Assembly: GCA_023053545.1 (NCBI GenBank)
Contig: JAKZAN010000001.1
Coordinates: 372,001-436,000 of the forward strand
Source of the DNA: Lepidurus packardi
Taxonomy: Eukaryota; Arthropoda; Branchiopoda; Notostraca; Triopsidae
Length of the DNA: 64,000 bases
Direction of reading: 5' to 3'
The notes beneath the pieces are model-generated. The model saw only the letters and a list, made by a program, of their open reading frames with translations, was not told where the DNA came from and made no database searches. This document shows positions 58,922-64,000 of the stretch, piece by piece (position 1 is the first letter of the stretch; each line of letters starts with the position of its first letter). A program made the translations under genes and the position numbers.

Positions 58922-58946
58922 ATTGGTCCGCACGGACCCACGTGAC
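58922..58946 (+). promoter_or_regulatory. CCAAT and E-box in the ZNF367/SERBP1 divergent promoter
   Basis: ATTGG at 58922-58926 (reverse CCAAT) and CACGTGAC at 58939-58946 (USF/Myc-type E-box). They lie between two divergent genes and could serve either. Confidence 0.4.
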
Positions 58947-59228
58947 GCATGGCTAATAACTTTCTCATTTCCAGGTTATATGCATTTTTAATAAGGTGTA
59001 ATAATGTGTGATTTCTAATTTATTAAGTGGAGAAAATTGTGGCGCATTAGTTCAACAACTTGATTTGTTTTTGAGAGAGTTTTTAGGATTCTGGAGGTTG
59101 AGGACTGGCATCGCTGGAGCTAGCACGCAACCCTGGTGCGCCATAGTGAATGTCTAGTTTGTGGAAAGGCTCAATTGTAGCCAAATTAATCCTTAAATAT
59201 CCTCTCCATCGAGGGGTAAATAGAGACC

Positions 59229-62200
59229 ATGGAGGTCTCGTACGGAATCGGCGTTACCAATAGGTATGCACTATTTTACGACGAAAACGAAGATCCTCTG
59301 GATATTATCCAACAAACGGACAAAAAGGAGGCCCCTAAGAAATCCGACAAGGACGTGAAGGCAAGTAAAACGCCTGATGTGAAAGACAAGAAAGCACCTC
59401 AAGCTCCCGTAAATGGACAACCCAAGAAGGGACCTACTGTTCCATCAACAACGGCTAAACCTCAGGACCAAATTAAGCCTAAAGAAGGTAAGAATTTCTC
59501 ATAGAACTTTAACTAGTTCCCATGCTAAACCATTGGCACTTTGCATGGCGTGCACGTGTGGCGTGCGACACCACGCCGTCTTCTTTGCCGAGTCCCTAAT
59601 TTCTTCAGTCATTGTAAGACTCTGGTTCTGTACTATTTACACTGGGAAGTTTAAGTGCATGATTCCTAGTTTTTTACAATTCGAGAAAACCACGTGATGA
59701 GAACTTTCTGCCGAGAGTTAGGTCAAGTACCTAACTCGCTGAACCCAGGCAAGCCAAAAGGATACTGAAATCATTATTATCGCCCTATTATTGTTTTGTG
59801 TGTGATGTGAAAGTTTGGGCGATTTATGCTAATGCGAAGGCTATGTTTATGTTTACAGAGGGAAAAGCCCCTGGAGGCAAGCCCCCCCAAAACCGTGATC
59901 GCAACGTAAGATTTCCGAATGAAAACCGAGAACCACGCGAGGAACGCAATAATCGACGCAACTTTGATGAGCGTGGTAATCGCGAATTCACTGCCCCCGT
60001 CCGGGCTGAAGGCGAAGGTGGTGGCTTCGGTGGCGCCGACAATGGATTCCGAGGCAGAGGGACTGGCCCGCGTAACCCTGGCCGAGGGATGGGGCGTGGC
60101 CGAGCGCGAGGGCGTGGTGGCGTCCAAGACAACCGAGGCAAACGGGAGTACGAACGGCAATCAGGCTCACTGACGACTGGCATCAAGCCGGTGGACAAAC
60201 GGGAAGGCGCAGGACTTCACAACTGGGGTAGCGTCAAGGATGACATTGAGTGAGTTTGATTCTCGTACTTTTATCAAGTCATAAAATTCATACCTAAATG
60301 GATAGCGTGAGAGAAAAAACTGATGAGAAAACTGTTTGCCAAGGAGGTAAAAAAGACTTCCTAATGACACAGGCAAAGCCAAAAGGATACTGATACTATG
60401 TCCTCGAGGGGGTCGTTACGCAGATCAGGGGAGAACTTGGACTAACTTTTGTTTCCCTTGCTATTTTTAGAGGGCAGCTGGATTCGACCGTTGTGGAAGA
60501 GTTTACCGACTGGACCAAGGAAGTTCCCGAGGGAGAAACTGCTGCCACTGAGGAACCCAAGTACGTTTTTTTTTCTATTATTTTAATATATGTACTGTAC
60601 TATGTGCACATACTTGTATTATTGTAATTTTTATGATAAGATAATTTAGCATTAATCTAGTAATTGTTAGAATTCTTAAGTGTTAACTTTATTTTTTTTT
60701 GGTTAATTAAATTTTCTCTAGACAAGTAAGAATTATTAATAAGCAAGTATTTAGTCTACTTAATTTTATTTTTTTAATATTTTAATAATATTGTAATTAT
60801 TAATAATATTATTGTAATTCTTATGATAAGATAATTTAGCATTAATCTAATAATAATTAGAATTCTTAAGTGTTAACTTTATTATTTTTTTCTTAAATTA
60901 CATTTTCGCTGGGTAAGTAAGAATTATTTATCTAGTCTACTTAATTTTATTTTTTTAATATTTTAATAATATTATTGTAATTATTAATAATATGATTGTA
61001 ATTCTTAAGATAATTTAGCATTAATCTAATAATAATATTCTAATTCTTATGATAAGATAATTTAGCATTAATCTAATAATAATTGTTAGAATTCTTAAGT
61101 GTTAACTTTATTATTTTTTTCTTAAATTACATTGTCTCTGGATAAGTAAGAATTATTTATTTAGTCTACTTAATTTTATTTTTAATATTTTAATAATATG
61201 ATTGTAATTATTAATAATATTATTGTAACTCTTATGATAAGATAATTTAGCATTAATCTAATAATAATTGTTAGAATTCGTAAGTGTTAACTTTATTATT
61301 ATTATTATTATTATTTATTGCAACATATAAGGCTTTATAAAGCCTCTTTGTAACTATTTATCTCTACGAAATTGTAACGGGTCAAACATTTTTGAGCCAA
61401 AATGCTCATCTAGTGATTTTTTAAATGTCTGTGAGGAGGAGGATTCGATCACTTTTTCTGGTAGGCTATTCCATTCATCTACGATTCGGTTTTGGAAGGT
61501 CCAGCGGCCTACATCTTTGAGGAATCGTTCTGTCTTAAGTTTTAGGATATGGCCACGACAATTGCTTTGGTTGAAGCACAATATTTGTTCGGCGGACACA
61601 TTTTCATAATAGGCGTGACACAATTTAAACGCTTCTATCAGGTCACCCCGTAGAAACCTATATGCCAGAGTTGGCAGGTTCAAGGCTTTGAGTCTATCTG
61701 TATAGGAGAGGTGACGAAGATTTCCAAACTTTATTATTTTTTTCTTAATTACATTTTCTCTAGATAAGTAAGAATTATTTATTTAGTCTACTTAATTTTA
61801 TTTTTTAAATATTTTAATAATATTTTTTAATGTTTGGTACATAATTTGAATTTTTTTAAGCTAACGTAGCATGGTGCAGTAGTCCTGCACTCGAAAGCAA
61901 AACAGATTAACTTGTTTTATATGTGAAAGCAGGGCCATTTGTTAACGTAAATCAATAATTGTAGGAAAGCGAGTGTAATGGAGTACTAAAAGAAAAACAA
62001 GCTACTGTGATGAGATCTTTTATGCCAGGGTGGGATGTTTATCCAACTCAATGACCGGCAAGCCAAAAGGATGCTGAAAGTGGCCTGTTTGACTTGTTGT
62101 TTACCTTTAGTTTGTGCTATTTGGTTATCTTTCGCCCCGGTTTACCTTTGAGGGCTACTTATTTTGCCTGGGAAAGGGAAAGTTAGCTTACAGTGTCTCT

Positions 62201-62879
62201 AAATATTTACAGGGCGGAAGCTGAAGGCGAAGAAGTGGCTCCAGTGGAGGAAGGCCCCCAGGAGCTGACTTTGGACGAATGGAAAGCTCGCCAAGGGGAA
62301 CGCAAGAAGCCCGAGTTCAACATCCGCAAGCCTGGTGAAGGTGAAGACAACGCCCAGTGGAAGAAGACTTTCGCTTTGGAGAAGAAGAAGGAGGCTGAAG
62401 AGGAAGAAGAAGAGGAGGAGGAAGATTACACGGGTGATTTCCCTCAACGCGCTGGCCGTCAAAAGCGCCTGGATATTGACATCCGTTTCGCTGATACGCG
62501 TCGCGGAGGACCTGGCGGTATGCGCGGCGGTCGTGGTCGCGGCGGCCCGCGTGGGGGTCGTGGTTTCGGTGGCGAACGCGGTGAACGTCCAGAACGTGGC
62601 GGCTTCGGTGGCGAACGCCCTGAGCGCGGCGAACGCCCCGAACGCGGTGGATTTGGCGGAGGAGAACGCCCCGAACGCGGTGGATTTGGCGGAGAACGCG
62701 GCGAACGTGGCGAACGCGGAGAGCGTCCTGAAGGAGGCGAGAATCCTCGTCGTGGTGGCTTCCGTGGAGGTCCTCGTGGTGGGCGTGGTTTCGGTGGTGG
62801 TCAAGGTCCCCGTGGCGGCCCAGCCCAGCAACACGCCCCCAAAGTCGATGATGAGAACGACTTCCCAGCTCTGGGCTAG
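59229..62879 (+). CDS. SERBP1: SERBP1/HABP4-family RNA- and ribosome-binding protein
   Basis: Four exons: 59229-59487, 59859-60249, 60471-60560, 62213-62879; 468 aa. The family binds mRNA and occupies the mRNA channel of idle ribosomes (yeast Stm1 relative). Features in order: [18 protein letters not shown] (like VTNRFDQLFDDESDPFEV of human SERBP1); Lys-rich linker; [13 protein letters not shown]; Arg/Gly stretch; [14 protein letters not shown] and [20 protein letters not shown]-type [20 protein letters not shown] with [15 protein letters not shown]; Glu run; RGG-rich C-terminus; final [10 protein letters not shown], as in human (DDPEAFPALA). The C-terminal RGG region holds about eight [10 protein letters not shown]-like repeats, more regular than I recall in vertebrate members. 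Each of its three introns carries a box C/D snoRNA candidate. Confidence 0.95.
59694..59768 (+). ncRNA. Box C/D snoRNA candidate in SERBP1 intron 1
   Basis: 75 nt. C box GTGATGA at 59694-59700, D' box CTGA at 59739-59742, D box CTGA at 59765-59768. The guide before box D reads CAAGCCAAAAGGATA and is shared with the candidates in introns 2 and 3. The D box ends 90 nt before the intron's 3' end, within the range usual for intronic C/D snoRNAs. No strong terminal stem is visible. Confidence 0.72.
60320..60393 (+). ncRNA. Box C/D snoRNA candidate in SERBP1 intron 2
   Basis: 74 nt. C box (C)TGATGA at 60320-60326, C'-like AATGACAC at 60363-60370, D box CTGA at 60390-60393. The guide AAAGCCAAAAGGATA is nearly identical to that in intron 1. 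The D box ends 77 nt before the acceptor. Confidence 0.7.
60600..61860 (+). repeat. ~190-bp AT-rich satellite in SERBP1 intron 3
   Basis: About four copies of a unit with the order GATAAGATAATTTAGCATTA, AGAATTCTTAAGTGTTAACT, TAAGTAAGAATTATTTA and TAGTCTACTTAATTTTATTT (near 60630, 60830, 61040 and 61240). The fourth copy is split by a LINE fragment at 61301-61726. Confidence 0.85.
61301..61726 (-). mobile_element. 5'-truncated LINE fragment in SERBP1 intron 3
   Basis: On the minus strand the sequence encodes the very C-terminus of a non-LTR retrotransposon ORF2: [20 protein letters not shown], then [31 protein letters not shown]-type residues ([16 protein letters not shown]) and FKKSLDEHF. 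The 3' tail is a run of AATAAT repeats. It is flanked by a perfect 12-bp target-site duplication, AACTTTATTATT, at 61289-61300 and 61727-61738. The frame is intact but far too short to be autonomous. Confidence 0.85.
62007..62077 (+). ncRNA. Box C/D snoRNA candidate in SERBP1 intron 3
   Basis: 71 nt. C box GTGATGA at 62007-62013, C'-like AATGACCG near 62050, D box CTGA at 62074-62077. The guide CAAGCCAAAAGGATG differs at one base from intron 1. GCTACT just 5' of box C pairs over 6 bp with AGTGGC just 3' of box D, a proper terminal stem. It lies 135 nt before the acceptor. Confidence 0.78.
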
Positions 62880-64000
62880 GGAGGTTAGTCAAGAAAAAAC
62901 CGATTTGGTCTCCGCCCCCCTTTTTCTTCGTTAATTCACCGTCAAGCTAAAAAAGAGAATACTAACTGAGTAAAGACGATGGGGAGCGCTACACGTAAAT
63001 AACCAACACGCGAAAGTTTGGACGACAAAAGAAACCCAGCAGAATCCGTAAACCAATTTTGTAGAATCATCTTTCCTCCCCATTTTTTTTGGAGAGGGAG
63101 GCAGGGTTTTTATTTTTTATGAGACATAACGTTTAGTAAAGACGAAGCCAAGACACACCCCCACACACATCCAACGCGCCCTTCGTCTCTTATCAGGAAG
63201 GAAACTGGCATAAGAAAAGAAAAAAACAAGTTCGAGTTGTATAGTTGGTAATTAGGGAAGCAAGAAACAAAGCCAATTTTTTGTCTCCTTTTTTGCTGGT
63301 CCATCAGGTTCCATCATTATTCGTGTGTTTGATCATAATGGAAGCTTGAGAGCAAGAATAAAAAGGAGTTTGTGAACTAAAACTGCGTTGATCCACTCAA
63401 CTTGCTATTCATTTCGTGTTTCTTCATTTCATTTGCTAATGTATCCGAAGAGCCGAGGTCTAAAGCGAAGTAACCGAGAAATTGTCTTTATAAGACAATT
63501 TTAACGTACATTAAATGGAACACTAATTGACTCACTTGCACCTTTAATTGACTCATTAAAGGTGCAAGCTAATGAGTCTTGAGTTGGCGTTTCCTAGCTA
63601 GCATTGAATAAAATTGGATGTAACGGAATAAAAGTTCTTTTCTCCACACTAGTTCACTTAGAGATAGTTAGAATATTATATTTATAGTTATAGTATACTT
63701 GAGTCTCAACAGGTGTCGCTACACGCGGTCTTTTTCGGCACTTCTGGGGTGCCCGAAATTGGTTAGTGGTCCAGTTTTACAAGCTAGATGCTTAGTTTTG
63801 TTCAGAAATTGCTGTTCTTCTTTACCGTTAGGTTTAAATAAAATAGCTGGAGATAATTAGCAGCTTATAGTTCATTCTTTTAAATGAAGAGTATTTAAGA
63901 ATACATTAATAGATAATATGAATACATTAATAGATAATATGAATACAGTAATAGATAATATGATAATTAGCAGTTATTTTTTTCATTCTTTAAATGAAGA
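62880..64000. other. SERBP1 3' UTR and right-edge intergenic sequence
   Basis: A polyadenylation signal AATAAA lies at 63357-63362. Two perfect hairpins follow: AAATTGTCTT / AAGACAATTT near 63478-63502 and a 13-bp stem TTGCACCTTTAAT / ATTAAAGGTGCAA at 63536-63567. 63900-63962 holds three copies of a ~21-bp unit (GAATACATTAATAGATAATA), and a GATAATTAGCAG...TTCATTCTTT block occurs twice, near 63851 and 63961. No gene seen. Confidence 0.6.

Noticed and set aside
62199-62834. Long minus-strand open frames over the last SERBP1 exon
   Set aside because: They are Thr/Ala/His-rich low-complexity shadows of Arg/Gly/Glu codons in the real + strand exon.

Overview
The window is nuclear DNA of an early-branching animal, most likely a sponge or a similar non-bilaterian. 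I infer this from a dense run of conserved animal genes split by very short introns (many 50-80 nt, canonical GT-AG), a fibrillar procollagen gene with a von Willebrand C module, and AT-rich introns full of tandem repeats. I cannot name the species. Most coding exons are too short to show as long open frames. The gene models were built by hand from splice sites and reading phase, and each closes to a whole number of codons.

Layout, left to right: a small Shisa-like membrane protein (-); SPPL2 intramembrane aspartyl protease (+); a 38-exon fibrillar collagen (+); PPIG-type SR-cyclophilin (+); SDHAF3 (-); RASL12-like small GTPase (+); MRPS11 (+); CHD1 chromatin remodeller (+); BRIX1 ribosome-assembly factor (+); a ~12.7-kb palindrome (about 40.9-53.6 kb); LAMTOR5 (+); EIF2B2 (+); ZNF367 (-); SERBP1/HABP4-type RNA-binding protein (+). 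These genes have unrelated cellular jobs (secretory pathway and matrix, RNA processing, mitochondria, chromatin, ribosome, mTORC1, translation initiation). There is no operon-like organisation.

The most unusual region is the palindrome. Its two ~6.1-kb arms flank a 550-bp unique spacer. The inner ~4.9 kb appears base-for-base identical between arms, while the outer ~1.1 kb is visibly diverged. Each arm carries two spliced candidate genes that I do not recognise, with introns of the size normal for this genome, plus an internal ~2-kb tandem duplication. A transposon-like terminal repeat is found at both ends of the left arm but only at the inner end of the right arm. The spacer holds a smaller nested inverted repeat, an (ACAT)n tract and a tRNA-like B-box sequence.

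Other highlights: three homologous box C/D snoRNA candidates, one in each SERBP1 intron; a collagen with a 338-triplet helix and vertebrate-like spacing of cross-link lysines, but without either interchain cysteine of the C-propeptide and with one Gly-to-Ala break; and three genes in which tandem duplications have copied a splice site into the neighbouring intron.
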